Assembly (NCBI GenBank): GCA_021199255.1
Contig: JAJQIK010000045.1
Coordinates: 1 to 64,000 of the forward strand
Direction: 5' to 3'
Source of the DNA: Clostridiales bacterium
GTDB taxonomy: Bacteria > Bacillota > Clostridia > Lachnospirales > Lachnospiraceae
DNA: 64,000 bases
The notes beneath the pieces are model-generated. The model was given only the letters and a program-made list of their open reading frames with translations. It did no database searches and was not told the DNA's origin. The position numbers were made by a program, and so were the translations under genes. Shown in pieces: positions 39,965 through 48,605 of this stretch (its first letter is position 1; each line of letters opens with the position of its first letter).

Positions 39965-41287
39965 TTAAACATAATAATTTTTTAGTCTCTCTATTTCCTT
40001 AAGCCTCTCTCTTAGCATTTTCTCCTCGCCCTCGAGCGTAGGAGCATAATACCTTTTACCAATTAAAGACTCTGGAAGGCATGTCATATCTGTTACTTTA
40101 TTTACATTATCATGTGCATATTGATAACCTTTGCCATAATTAAGATCTTTCATAAGACCTGTGGTTGCATTCCTTAAATGCAAAGGTACAGGTTCAGCGA
40201 TATGATCCACTGCATCCCGTTTTGCTGTCTCATATGCCACATATAATGCATTGGACTTAGGCGCCAGTGACATATATACAACGGCCTCGGTCAAATGAAC
40301 GGTACACTCTGGCATTCCGATAAGATGACATGCCTGGTATGCAGCAATTGCAACTTCTAATGCTCTCGGATCAGCCAGCCCTACGTCTTCACTGGCAAAT
40401 CTTGTTACACGTCTTGCAACATAAATTGGATCTTCCCCAGATTCCAACATTCTCGCAAGCCAGTATACTGCAGCGTCAGGATCTGAATTTCTCATAGATT
40501 TATGAAGAGCCGATATAATATTATAATGTTCTTCCCCCTTCTTATCATAGAGAAGCGATTTCTTCATTGTACATTGCTCAAAGGTTTCCTTTGTAATTAT
40601 AATGCTGCCATCACTTTGGATATCCCCGTTCAGCACAATCATCTCCAGGGTAGAAAGTGCTGTTCTTGCATCCCCATCAGAAAATCCAGCGACTAATTCT
40701 AAAACATCCGGATCCATTTTAAGGTTCATATTTCCAAATCCATTTGGACTTTTAATGCACCGCTCAAGTAAATCTTTTATCTCATCTTCACTAAGTGCCT
40801 GTAACACAAACACCTTGCACCTTGATAAAAGAGCTCCGTTCACTTCAAAAGAAGGATTCTCTGTAGTTGCACCGATAAGAATAATACTTCCCTTTTCCAC
40901 ATAGGGTAAGAATGCATCCTGCTGGGCTTTATTAAATCTATGTATCTCATCTACAAACAGAACTGTGCGCTCACCATATCTACGACGATCCTCTGCCTGT
41001 TTCATGATTTCTTTTATCTCTTTAATGCCACTCGTCACCGCCGAAAATTCAACAAATTCTGCTTTAGTACGATTTGCAATAATTTTGGCAAGCGTTGTCT
41101 TTCCCACTCCTGGAGGTCCCCAGAAAATCATAGACGATATCTGATCGTTTTCTATTAATCTGCGAAGTACCTTCCCCTCACCGAGTAAATGCTTTTGTCC
41201 AACATATTCTTCTAAATTCGTAGGACGCATCTTCGCAGCCAGTGGCTGTGGTACTACTGCGTCAAATAAAGATATCTGTTCCATCAT
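39965..41287 (-). CDS. rarA: Replication-associated recombination protein A (MgsA/RarA AAA+ ATPase)
   Basis: This 440-residue clamp-loader-like AAA+ protein acts at stalled replication forks. Motifs: RPTNLEEYVGQKHLLG near the start, Walker A GPPGVGKTT, Walker B LFVDEIHRFNKAQQD, sensor 1 LIGATTENPSFEVN, Arg finger region LLSRCKV, and the C-terminal tetramerisation domain (MRNSDPDAAVYWLARM). The start is the ATG at 41287, with GAGGTG six bases upstream (a second ATG follows immediately). It sits next to the integration scar but is a normal housekeeping gene. Confidence 0.95.
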   Translation of the reverse strand: MMEQISLFDAVVPQPLAAKMRPTNLEEYVGQKHLLGEGKVLRRLIENDQISSMIFWGPPGVGKTTLAKIIANRTKAEFVEFSAVTSGIKEIKEIMKQAEDRRRYGERTVLFVDEIHRFNKAQQDAFLPYVEKGSIILIGATTENPSFEVNGALLSRCKVFVLQALSEDEIKDLLERCIKSPNGFGNMNLKMDPDVLELVAGFSDGDARTALSTLEMIVLNGDIQSDGSIIITKETFEQCTMKKSLLYDKKGEEHYNIISALHKSMRNSDPDAAVYWLARMLESGEDPIYVARRVTRFASEDVGLADPRALEVAIAAYQACHLIGMPECTVHLTEAVVYMSLAPKSNALYVAYETAKRDAVDHIAEPVPLHLRNATTGLMKDLNYGKGYQYAHDNVNKVTDMTCLPESLIGKRYYAPTLEGEEKMLRERLKEIERLKNYYV

Positions 41288-41473
41288 GCTTAACACCTCA
41301 TCACGCTTTTAGAATACTATCAAGTGCCTCAGTCAAATTCTGATACGTTCTAGCATACTTTCTAAGCTTTCAATCTCTTTATCTGAAAATATTAGGGGTT
41401 AACAAATTGCTAACCGGAACAATAAAAAAGCGAATCAGATTTTCACAAATCATCATTGCTTTCAGCGTTTCAC

Positions 41474-41506
41474 GGGGGAATCGAACCCTCAATTCGCCCT
41501 TAGGAG
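41474..41506 (-). repeat. Duplicated 3' portion of tRNA-Arg (attachment-site remnant)
   Basis: Thirty-three bases are identical to the anticodon-loop-to-T-stem part of the intact tRNA-Arg at 42077-42109, in the same orientation and about 600 bases away. Beyond the anticodon the sequence is unrelated. On the acceptor side only GTGAAAC remains, where AAGGAAC is needed. This is the pattern of the displaced tRNA 3' end left by integration of an element at a tRNA gene. Confidence 0.8.
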
Positions 41507-41627
41507 TCCACGTCTGGGATGTTCAATCCTATGCAGGAACACATCTATATGACCATCAAAGTCCTTATTTCACCAGCACTTTGAGGTTTTTATTTGTCCA
41601 TACAAGATCAGAAGAGATTATAAGAAA

Positions 41628-41750
41628 TTAATCAGATGTTTTTAGTCCATCTACTGCCTGTAAGCCGATTGCTGTATGCCAAGCATAACCTTTATCTCTT
41701 TTTCCTGGTTCTTTTTCTTCGATATATTCTTTAAATGGATCTCTTTCCAT
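41628..41750 (-). pseudogene. 5' stub of a Fic-family protein gene
   Basis: This 40-codon frame starts at 41750 with GGAG seven bases upstream and encodes MERDPFKEYIEEKEP...GYAWHTAIGLQAVDGLKTSD, then stop. The pattern YAW.TAIGLQAVDGLK.S is, to my knowledge, the conserved N-terminus of clostridial Fic-domain proteins of about 200 residues or more. Everything after this, including the HPFxxGNGR active site, is missing, so it is a truncated remnant. It lies between the tRNA-Arg duplicates with an operator array directly upstream. Confidence 0.6.
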
Positions 41751-41769
41751 GCCGCATCTCCATAATCAT

Positions 41770-41843
41770 AAAAGTAGATATTCAACCCAATATCTACTTT
41801 TGAATATCTACTTTTGAATGTCTACTTTTGAATGTCTACTTTT
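41770..41843. repeat. Operator-like array: one 13-bp inverted repeat and 14-bp tandem repeats
   Basis: AAAAGTAGATATT (41770-41782) is the perfect reverse complement of AATATCTACTTTT (41789-41801). From 41793 the unit TCTACTTTTGAAT(A/G) repeats three times in 14-base register, then TCTACTTTT once more (to 41843). It lies 20-90 bases upstream of the Fic stub start. The shared TAGATA/TATCTA half-sites suggest a regulator-binding array, for an autoregulated toxin-antitoxin or element gene. Confidence 0.7.
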
Positions 41844-41880
41844 TATTTTATCATCATTATAAAATCTGTGCTATTCTTTT

Positions 41881-41973
41881 CTAAATCTCCTTCTTATAAA
41901 ATGTATTCTCAAACAACTCAACATTTTTTTGACGATCCTCATCGATAATATGGCTATATACATCTGTAATCTG
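41881..41973 (-). pseudogene. 3' stub of a tyrosine recombinase/integrase gene
   Basis: Thirty codons read QITDVYSHIIDEDRQKNVE..., ending FYKKEI and stop. The T-DVYSHIIDEDR block carries the tyrosine position typical of phage or ICE integrase C-termini. A TGA closes the frame upstream, so the rest of the gene is gone. It lies about 96 bases from the 3' end of the intact tRNA-Arg, where integrases of tRNA-targeting elements are usually encoded. Confidence 0.65.
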
Positions 41974-42021
41974 CCCTCAGGGAACGGAGCATAAAGAAAT
42001 TACCAAGAATATTGCCAAAAA

Positions 42022-42062
42022 AGAAAAATTGCAGCAATGACTTATTCAATCATTGCTGCAAA
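42022..42062 (-). terminator. Terminator behind tRNA-Arg
   Basis: TTGCAGCAATGA (42029-42040 complement) pairs perfectly over 12 bases with TCATTGCTGCAA (42050-42061). The minus strand continues into TTTTTCTTTTTT. Confidence 0.9.
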
Positions 42063-42068
42063 AATGAA

Positions 42069-42140
42069 CGTTCCTTGGGGGAATCGAACCCTCAATTCGC
42101 CCTTAGGAGGGGCGTGTTATATCCATTTAACTAAAGGAAC
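42069..42140 (-). tRNA. tRNA-Arg (CCU anticodon)
   Basis: This is a 72-nt cloverleaf with acceptor GTTCCTT/AAGGAAC and discriminator G. The anticodon stem CGCCC/GGGCG has loop CTCCTAA, giving CCT. The T arm is GAGGG-TTCGATT-CCCCC, with one A-C mismatch. CCA is not encoded. It reads AGG. Its 3' half is duplicated at 41474-41506, marking it as an integration target. Confidence 0.93.
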
Positions 42141-42153
42141 CTATTTCAAACTA

Positions 42154-43044
42154 TTATCCCGGATAATTAATATATCCCTGCATCCAGATAATACCTTTAA
42201 ATCTTCTGCCGATCTGGGGTTCTCCATACAAATCCTGCTTATTGATACATATATCAAACAGCAGATCATTACAATTAAGGCGCATCACGTAAATTTCTTC
42301 CCCGGTGAGCCTATTGACCCGTAATGAAATATCCATAATTTCTCCCATCACCGAGTACTGATCACATTCAACCCCATAAGGCATAAAATACGTGTCTACC
42401 AGACTGAAAACATCTTCCGTCAAAATTTTCTTGGAAATAGCTGTGTAAGTATCCATATCCTCTAAAGTAAGACTTTCAATCGCTTCCTCATCACCCTTGC
42501 GGGCTGCGGCAATCAATTGATTTCTGTTCGTGGAAACTCTCTCTATTTTCCGCTTTTCTTTCTCGTTTTTACCAATCGGCAATATAATATTACCACAAAT
42601 TGACAATCCTGACAATGTAAGAGTTGTTCCTTTAATAGGAAGCATATCCGAATACTGCGCTTTCACATAGGGAACCATATTTTGCAGATAAAAGATCAGG
42701 CTGACTCCTACCTTAATATCATCACAGATTCCCGCATAGGACTCTTTTTCCGCATGGCGTTCCACGGACACATCTTCACAGGAGCTTATCCCGGTGCCGC
42801 GCAGATAGGGATAGAAATAATCGTATGTAAATTTATCCTCCGCATCAAATTCGCCACAGACAGCAATTCCCAAATCCTCGGCAAAATCTTCACAAAATTC
42901 TGCGATTATGGTTTCCTCTCCATTGGACGTATAGGAACGATGCGTTGCATTTACAATAATATCTGTAATCAGCTTCTGCTGCTCCCGCCTATCAGTCAAT
43001 TTGCTAAAACCAATAGCCCGCATAAACTTATGCAAAGATTTCAC
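42154..43044 (-). CDS. DUF3881-type protein of unknown function
   Basis: This 296-residue cytosolic protein has no signal peptide or helix. It starts MKSLHKFMRAIGFSKLTDRR and contains a CEDVSVERHAEKESYAGICDDIKVGVSLIFYLQ core. I know this type as DUF3881, found in Lachnospiraceae next to serS, as here (32-base gap). A region rich in charged residues (GKNEKEKRKIERV) separates two alpha/beta parts. No catalytic motif is seen. It probably shares the serS transcript; it ends 14 bases before the tRNA-Arg 5' end. Confidence 0.7.
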   Translation of the reverse strand: MKSLHKFMRAIGFSKLTDRREQQKLITDIIVNATHRSYTSNGEETIIAEFCEDFAEDLGIAVCGEFDAEDKFTYDYFYPYLRGTGISSCEDVSVERHAEKESYAGICDDIKVGVSLIFYLQNMVPYVKAQYSDMLPIKGTTLTLSGLSICGNIILPIGKNEKEKRKIERVSTNRNQLIAAARKGDEEAIESLTLEDMDTYTAISKKILTEDVFSLVDTYFMPYGVECDQYSVMGEIMDISLRVNRLTGEEIYVMRLNCNDLLFDICINKQDLYGEPQIGRRFKGIIWMQGYINYPG

Positions 43045-43075
43045 CTCCTCTGTGCAAAATATTTTTCTATTATAA

Positions 43076-44353
43076 TTATCTGATCTCTGTCATTCCGCCC
43101 ATATAAGGACGAAGTACTTCAGGAATACGGACAGAACCGTCAGCCTGTAAATTATTCTCTAAGAATGCGATTAACATTCTCGGCGGCGCAACTACCGTAT
43201 TATTTAAGGTATGCGCAAAATACTTGCCGTCCTTACCGCTTACGCGTATGCGAAGTCTTCTTGCCTGCGCGTCCCCTAGATTGGAACAGCTTCCCACTTC
43301 AAAATATTTCTTCTGTCTGGGAGACCACGCTTCAACATCATACGACTTCACCTTCAGATCCGCCAAGTCGCCGGAACAGCACTCGATCGTCCTGACGGGA
43401 ATATCCATAGAACGGAAGAGATCTACCGTATTCTGCCATAATTTATCAAACCACATAGGGGATTCTTCCGGCTTACAGACCACGATCATTTCCTGTTTTT
43501 CAAACTGATGAATACGATATACGCCTCTCTCCTCGATACCATGCGCGCCCTTCTCCTTACGGAAGCATGGAGAATAGCTGGTAAGAGTATGGGGAAGCTC
43601 TTCTTCCGGAATAATCGTATCAATAAATTTACCGATCATGGAATGTTCAGAAGTACCAATTAAGTATAAGTCTTCCCCTTCGATTTTATACATCATAGCG
43701 TCCATCTCGGCAAAACTCATAACGCCGTCTACCACCGCGCTTCTGATCATAAAAGGGGGCACGCAGTAGGTAAAGCCTCTGTTAATCATGAAATCTCTCG
43801 CATAGGCAAGTACCGCGGAATGAAGCCTTGCGATATCGCCCATCAGATAATAGAAGCCATTACCAGCGACGCGGCCTGCGGCATCCATATCGATTCCCTT
43901 AAACCTTTCCATAATCTCTGTATGATAAGGAATTTCAAAATCCGGAACCACCGGCTCTCCATATTTCTGAATCTCTACATTTTCAGAATCATCTTTACCG
44001 ATGGGGACGGAAGGGTCTATGATATTAGGAATCGTCATCATATCCTTTTTAATTTTTTCACGAAGATCATTTTCCTTCTCTTCTAATGCGGCAAGCCTTG
44101 CCGCATTGGCAGCCACCTCCGCTTTCTTGGCTTCCGCCTCTTCTTTCCTGCCCTGCCCCATCAATGCGCCGATTTCCTTGGAAATCTTATTCCTGTTGGC
44201 ACGGATTTCATCTGCTTCCTGCTGTGCTGCCCTGACCTCGGCGTCTAACGCGATGACTTCGTCTACCAGCCCAATCTTATTGTCCTGAAATTTCTTTCTG
44301 ATATTCTCCTTAACCGCTTCAGGATTCTCCCTTAAAAATTTAATGTCTATCAT
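43076..44353 (-). CDS. serS: Seryl-tRNA synthetase
   Basis: This 425-residue class II aminoacyl-tRNA synthetase charges tRNA-Ser. It has an N-terminal coiled-coil arm (about 25-100; AAQQEADEIRANRNKISKE), then the catalytic core: motif 1 near GFTYCVPPFM, TSEHSMIGKF, motif 2 YSPCFRKEKGAHGIEERGVYR, and motif 3 LNNTVVAPPRMLIAFLEN. The ATG at 44353 gives the canonical MIDIKFLREN start. Only 37 bases separate it from the HD-GYP stop, leaving no room for a T-box leader, so expression is driven from upstream genes. Confidence 0.97.
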   Translation of the reverse strand: MIDIKFLRENPEAVKENIRKKFQDNKIGLVDEVIALDAEVRAAQQEADEIRANRNKISKEIGALMGQGRKEEAEAKKAEVAANAARLAALEEKENDLREKIKKDMMTIPNIIDPSVPIGKDDSENVEIQKYGEPVVPDFEIPYHTEIMERFKGIDMDAAGRVAGNGFYYLMGDIARLHSAVLAYARDFMINRGFTYCVPPFMIRSAVVDGVMSFAEMDAMMYKIEGEDLYLIGTSEHSMIGKFIDTIIPEEELPHTLTSYSPCFRKEKGAHGIEERGVYRIHQFEKQEMIVVCKPEESPMWFDKLWQNTVDLFRSMDIPVRTIECCSGDLADLKVKSYDVEAWSPRQKKYFEVGSCSNLGDAQARRLRIRVSGKDGKYFAHTLNNTVVAPPRMLIAFLENNLQADGSVRIPEVLRPYMGGMTEIR

Positions 44354-44390
44354 GATAACCCTCTTTTCTGCGCACAGACGCAAATTGTTT

Positions 44391-45437
44391 TTACTCTATC
44401 ACTTCTTCTATAAAAATATTATTTACCTGAACCAGATCTTTAATGACGTCCGTTTTGTTTCCTTTTCTATCCTTGGTAATACGGATAACCGGCCTGTCAG
44501 GAAATTCCTTATTCTGATACAGGACAACCCCTGTTTCTCCCTCGTTCGTCCTGACGATTGAACCGGCAGGATATACCGCGGTAAATTCCAAAAAGATATC
44601 GACTATCTCTCCGTCAAATTTTATATTTTTATAGGTTTTGAGATATTCTATTGCCTCATATACCTTTGCGCGTTCACAACCTATCCCGCAAATCATTTCG
44701 TCAAAGGCGTCGCAAACCTGTATAATGCGGCACTCCTTGGGTATCTCTGTTGCCCGAAGCGGATAACCCGAACCGTCAAGGCGCTCATGGTGATATAATA
44801 TCATATTTTTACTGGCATTGGAAATCCAATTTTCACTGCGCAGCGCGGAATATCCATACACCGGATGTTTTTTATATTCTGCAAATTCCGTCTCGGACAG
44901 CTTGGACAAATTCTGGTTTTCATATTCAATGGTCAGATATCTCAGCCCCAGATCATGCAGCAGACAACTGACGCCAATATCATGTACCGTTTGCTGTGGA
45001 AGACCCATTTTTAAAGCTACGATAGTAGACAAACTACAAATACTGATTGAATGTTCATAGATATCTGAGCTTCTTCCTTTAATATCATATATTTTCTCTA
45101 CCACTCCATCTTCTTCCAAAATATTGGTAATAATATGATCTGCCGTCTGGCACAATTCAATCAGTTCTTCGTTATGGCTATAAGTATGCTTCTCCAAAAT
45201 ATTTCTGACTTTAGATTTAAAGGTTTCTTCTACTTCTTCCCTAAGGATTACAACCGTCTTAGTATCCGGCTCATCTTCTTTAATATACACATCTTTAATA
45301 TCCAGTTCCTTGAGCTTCTGAATATAATCCTGTTTCAGAGGAGTCCCTGTAGAAAGCAAAACCTGATATTCTGATGTGATAACATCTTTCGCCAGAATTT
45401 CGTTTCCTGTTAAGTCATCAACCTTACATATTTTCAT
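44391..45437 (-). CDS. HD-GYP domain protein (probable c-di-GMP phosphodiesterase)
   Basis: This is a 348-residue cytosolic protein. The first ~110 residues resemble the small N-terminal domain common to HD-GYP proteins (KICKVDDLTGNEILAKDV; LSTGTPLKQDYI). The catalytic domain has CLLHDLG (HD) and HHERLDGSGYP (the GYP loop), both intact. It would degrade cyclic di-GMP, a signal for the motility/pilus switch, and this genome segment also encodes Tad pili and flagellin. The C-terminus has a beta-rich extension (VRTNEGETGVVLYQN). Confidence 0.87.
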   Translation of the reverse strand: MKICKVDDLTGNEILAKDVITSEYQVLLSTGTPLKQDYIQKLKELDIKDVYIKEDEPDTKTVVILREEVEETFKSKVRNILEKHTYSHNEELIELCQTADHIITNILEEDGVVEKIYDIKGRSSDIYEHSISICSLSTIVALKMGLPQQTVHDIGVSCLLHDLGLRYLTIEYENQNLSKLSETEFAEYKKHPVYGYSALRSENWISNASKNMILYHHERLDGSGYPLRATEIPKECRIIQVCDAFDEMICGIGCERAKVYEAIEYLKTYKNIKFDGEIVDIFLEFTAVYPAGSIVRTNEGETGVVLYQNKEFPDRPVIRITKDRKGNKTDVIKDLVQVNNIFIEEVIE

Positions 45438-45460
45438 TTGTTTTCCCTATCACACTTCCA

Positions 45461-45979
45461 TTATTCTATCTCAATTCCCATAGCAATATCAAGTGCTTTC
45501 TTTTCCTCATCGCCCAGTGAGATATCACATAGTCCATTTTTGATCTCTTTTGTATAGGAATAACACCCTTCCGTACTATGTACTGAGTTTAAGATAAAAC
45601 CATTATCATTCTCATCTAACAGGGCAAGCGAAAAACTCAGCTGACCGCCCATCTGATTAAATGCGTCATACTTCACAATTCCAATTTTCTGATAGGCATT
45701 TTCAAATTTCTTATACAGAGTTTGAATATCCTTCCGGTTCTTCTCTATGGAAACCTTTACAAACTTATTATCTTCATAAAGTCCCATAATATCTTTCTCT
45801 AAACTCCTGGCATTCCTGCCCGACATGAATTTTTTATATTTCTTAGACAGCTTACCAAGTCTGACTGTCTGTATAATCATTAGTATGATTAGGAGCAAAA
45901 TAAAACCATAGGATATGATAAATAAATAGGTAAGATCTATATTTCCTAATCCCAATTGCTCTAATAAATTATAATTCAT
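45461..45979 (-). CDS. DUF4446 membrane protein
   Basis: This 172-residue protein has one N-terminal transmembrane helix (about 17-40, YLFIISYGFILLLIILMIIQ), a helical, probably coiled segment (45-90), and a C-terminal domain with GIVKYDAFNQMGGQLSFSLALLDENDNGF. That block defines DUF4446, a family of unknown function encoded next to parB in clostridia, as here (19-base gap). Topology suggests a cytosolic C-terminus anchored at the membrane. A role in chromosome segregation or envelope is unproven. Confidence 0.8.
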   Translation of the reverse strand: MNYNLLEQLGLGNIDLTYLFIISYGFILLLIILMIIQTVRLGKLSKKYKKFMSGRNARSLEKDIMGLYEDNKFVKVSIEKNRKDIQTLYKKFENAYQKIGIVKYDAFNQMGGQLSFSLALLDENDNGFILNSVHSTEGCYSYTKEIKNGLCDISLGDEEKKALDIAMGIEIE

Positions 45980-45998
45980 TTATCTTATGCCTTTCTAC

Positions 45999-46898
45999 TT
46001 ACTGTGAAAGTAATTCCGTAATTTTTTCCAAATCGTCATGATTATAAAATTCAATTTCAATCTTGCCAGCACCGTTTCCTTTAGAGGAAATAGCTACCTT
46101 AGTACCCAGAGACTGTTTTAATTTTTCTTCTATATCCTGATAAATAATATCAAGGCTCTTATCTTCTATGGTTTCTTTCTTAGGCTTCTCCGGCTTATTT
46201 AAACTCTTGACAAGCTTCTCCACATCACGCACGCTGAGTTTCTCGTCAAATACTCTCTGGGCAATCATGTACTGCTGTTCCGGGTCTTCAATGGAGATAA
46301 GAGCTCTGGCATGTCCCGTAGAAATCATATCGTCTATAATCATTTGCTGTACTTCATCGCATAATTTTAAAAGACGCATAGAATTTGTGACTGCCGTTCT
46401 GCTTTTCGATACTCTTTCCGCTATTTCGTCCTGTTTCAAATTAAACTCTGTCAAAAGCTTCTTATAAGCCTGCGCCTCTTCAATGGGATTCAAGTCCTCC
46501 CTCTGAATATTTTCAATCAAAGAAATTTCTACAATTTCCTGATCTGTATAATCGCGAATAATAACCGGAACCTCTTTCAATCCTGCAAGCTTAGCGGCGC
46601 GCCAGCGACGTTCACCGGCTATAATCTCATAATATGTTTTTCTATCCTGAACAAGAATAGGCTGCAATAATCCAAATTGTTTGATGGAATCAGCTAATTC
46701 CTGCAAAGCGTCTTCATCAAAATTTTTTCTCGGCTGTTCCCTGTTGGGTTCAACCATTGTAATTTTAACGATTGTCTCAGAACCCTTTTCATCATGGCCA
46801 TTGTTTGACTGTGCCTGATTAGAATCTGACTTTGGTGCTGCTATAGGAATTAATGAATCTAATCCTTTACCTAAACCCCTCGCTGTTTTTGCCGCCAT
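45999..46898 (-). CDS. parB: Chromosome partitioning protein ParB (Spo0J)
   Basis: This 299-residue CTPase and DNA-binding clamp loads at parS and spreads along the origin region. N-terminus ARGLGKGLDSLIP interacts with ParA. The CTP-binding ParB motif is AGERRWRAAK (GERRxRA); IENIQREDLNPIEEA is conserved. Helix-turn-helix is about 140-165 (QDEIAERVSKSRTAVTNSMRLLKL). A C-terminal dimerisation domain follows. It lies three bases behind parA. Two perfect parS sites are at 47893 and 47943. Only this single ParB-family gene is in the window (no noc). Confidence 0.96.
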   Translation of the reverse strand: MAAKTARGLGKGLDSLIPIAAPKSDSNQAQSNNGHDEKGSETIVKITMVEPNREQPRKNFDEDALQELADSIKQFGLLQPILVQDRKTYYEIIAGERRWRAAKLAGLKEVPVIIRDYTDQEIVEISLIENIQREDLNPIEEAQAYKKLLTEFNLKQDEIAERVSKSRTAVTNSMRLLKLCDEVQQMIIDDMISTGHARALISIEDPEQQYMIAQRVFDEKLSVRDVEKLVKSLNKPEKPKKETIEDKSLDIIYQDIEEKLKQSLGTKVAISSKGNGAGKIEIEFYNHDDLEKITELLSQ

Positions 46899-46901
46899 CT
46901 C

Positions 46902-47669
46902 CTATACATCCTTTCTATTAATTACTTCGTCCGCCAATGACATATATGCTTCCGCTCCCGCGGATTTTGGATCATACATATTAATAGGTATTCCGTAACT
47001 AGGTGCCTCCGCTAATCTGATATTTCTGGGTATTACCGTATTATATACATTTTGATTCAAATGATTCTTTACATTTTCCACAACCTGCATAGATAAATTT
47101 GTTCTGGAATCATACATAGTAAAGACTACGCCCTCCATATCGAGCTTGGGGTTTAATCTTTCTTTTACAAGATTTACAGTGTGAATTAACTGGCTTAATC
47201 CTTCCAGCGCGTAATATTCACACTGAATAGGCACCAGTACCGTATCCGCTGTTGTCATAGAGTTAATTGTCAAAAGATTTAATGACGGAGGACAATCAAT
47301 AATAATAAAATCATACTTATCCTTCACCCAGTCTACTTCATTCTTCAATATGTATTCTTTCTTATCGACACCTATTAACTCAATCTCTGCTGCCGCTAAA
47401 TTTACATTAGAGGGAATAATGGAAACTCCCGGAATCACATCATTTATAATACATTCATTAATAGAACATTCGCCTAATATCAATTCATAAATTGTATTTT
47501 CTAAATCATTCTTTTCAACACCAAAACCACTTGTCGTATTTCCCTGCGGATCAGTGTCAATTACCAGTACCCTTTTTCCCTTAGCTGCCAATGAAGCTGA
47601 TAAATTAATAGATGTTGTGGTTTTACCAACTCCACCTTTTTGGTTTGCAACCGCAATTGTTCTTCCCAT
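46902..47669 (-). CDS. parA: Chromosome partitioning ATPase ParA (Soj)
   Basis: This 255-residue ATPase starts MGRTIAVANQKGGVGKTTTS with an intact deviant Walker A (KGGVGKTT). Further motifs are VLVIDTDPQGNTT and the Walker B strand DFIIIDCPPSLN. It works with ParB to separate origins and, in Bacillus, regulates DnaA. It is the first gene of a minus-strand run parA-parB-DUF4446-HD-GYP-serS. Its upstream region carries the parS cluster. Confidence 0.97.
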   Translation of the reverse strand: MGRTIAVANQKGGVGKTTTSINLSASLAAKGKRVLVIDTDPQGNTTSGFGVEKNDLENTIYELILGECSINECIINDVIPGVSIIPSNVNLAAAEIELIGVDKKEYILKNEVDWVKDKYDFIIIDCPPSLNLLTINSMTTADTVLVPIQCEYYALEGLSQLIHTVNLVKERLNPKLDMEGVVFTMYDSRTNLSMQVVENVKNHLNQNVYNTVIPRNIRLAEAPSYGIPINMYDPKSAGAEAYMSLADEVINRKDV

Positions 47670-47823
47670 AATTTTTCTTACCTTTCGTTTTGTATTTCCG
47701 ACAAAACATTCTCCCAGAGAACATATTTTTCATTCTTTTTCCGTCCGTTTACGATTATAACACTAAACCCTTGGAGAATCTATACAAAACTTTTGGCAAT
47801 CATCTAATATTTATAATAAACAA

Positions 47824-47870
47824 TGTTTCACGGACTAAATTTTGTATTTTATTATGTTTCACGGAACTCT
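47824..47870. other. Two degenerate parS-like half-sites
   Basis: TGTTTCACGG occurs at 47824 and again at 47855, matching the left half of the parS sequence but not the right half. They precede the two perfect sites by 30-70 bases. They may be decayed parS copies or low-affinity ParB sites. Confidence 0.5.
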
Positions 47871-47892
47871 TTTACAAGATATTGGGTCGTTA

Positions 47893-47908
47893 TGTTTCAC
47901 GTGAAACA
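47893..47908. other. parS site 1
   Basis: TGTTTCACGTGAAACA is a perfect 16-base palindrome and matches the Firmicutes parS consensus. It lies about 225 bases upstream of parA. Confidence 0.97.
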
Positions 47909-47942
47909 TTATCTTGTGTTTCTATTTTATATTTCAAACCAA

Positions 47943-47958
47943 TGTTTCACGTGAAACA
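47943..47958. other. parS site 2
   Basis: This is a second perfect TGTTTCACGTGAAACA, 50 bases (centre to centre) from the first. It ends two bases before the response-regulator stop codon. Confidence 0.97.
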
Positions 47959-47960
47959 TA

Positions 47961-48605
47961 TCAAAAAAGCTTTATAATGTTATTTTTAATTGCAAATACT
48001 GCCGCCTGTGTCCTATCAGAAACATCAATCTTTTTAAAGATATTAGAAATATGATTTTTTACAGTTCTTTCACTGATACTCAAACTAGTAGCTATTTCTT
48101 TATTAGACATACCGTTGGCAACCTGAATCAATACCTCCAATTCTCTATTTGTGAGAGAATTAATTTTATCCTTATCAATATCCCTATTTACCAAACGGCT
48201 ATTCAGAGCAGGAATCAGACTGGACTGTATATAGTTTTCACCTTTACAGACTAATTGGATTGCCCTTTTTAATTCAGATGATTCGGAATCCTTTAATATA
48301 TAGCCATCTACTCCAATATCAACAGCCTTTAACAGATATTCCAATTCATTATGTACAGTTAATATGAGAACTTTCACCGCGGATTTTTTTTCTTTTAATT
48401 CCTGTAATACTTCTATTCCGTTTTTTTCCGGCATATTAATATCCAGCAATAATACGTCCGGCGAAAGAGTTTCCAGCTTTTCTAAACATTCCTTACCATT
48501 GGACGCCTCCGCGATTACTTCTATACTCCCATCAAATTCTAATAGCTGTTTGATTCCCTCACGTATCAAGCTGTGATCATCTGCTATCATTACCTGTATT
48601 TTCAT
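47961..48605 (-). CDS. NarL/LuxR-type response regulator
   Basis: This 214-residue DNA-binding regulator has a receiver domain with acidic pocket IADDH, phospho-acceptor LLLDINMP and LILTVHN. The LuxR-type helix-turn-helix is about 150-205 (LTNRELEVLIQVANGMSNKEIATSLSISERTVKNH). It resembles DegU in length and layout. It overlaps the histidine kinase gene by 29 bases, so the two form a pair. Targets are unknown. Its stop codon lies two bases from parS site 2. Confidence 0.9.
   Translation of the reverse strand: MKIQVMIADDHSLIREGIKQLLEFDGSIEVIAEASNGKECLEKLETLSPDVLLLDINMPEKNGIEVLQELKEKKSAVKVLILTVHNELEYLLKAVDIGVDGYILKDSESSELKRAIQLVCKGENYIQSSLIPALNSRLVNRDIDKDKINSLTNRELEVLIQVANGMSNKEIATSLSISERTVKNHISNIFKKIDVSDRTQAAVFAIKNNIIKLF

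Noticed and set aside
41301-41390. Protein-like minus-strand frames just upstream of rarA (for example one ending LTEALDSILKA)
   Set aside because: They are under 30 codons between stops, with no start codon. Two overlapping frames look equally plausible, so a gene remnant cannot be claimed.
41407-41631. A 74-codon plus-strand frame over the tRNA-Arg duplicate
   Set aside because: Its middle (SVSRGNRTLNSPLG) is just a translation of the tRNA 3' fragment; the same peptide appears over the intact tRNA.
44354-44390. T-box leader for serS
   Set aside because: The gap to the preceding gene is only 37 bases and contains no T-box motif.
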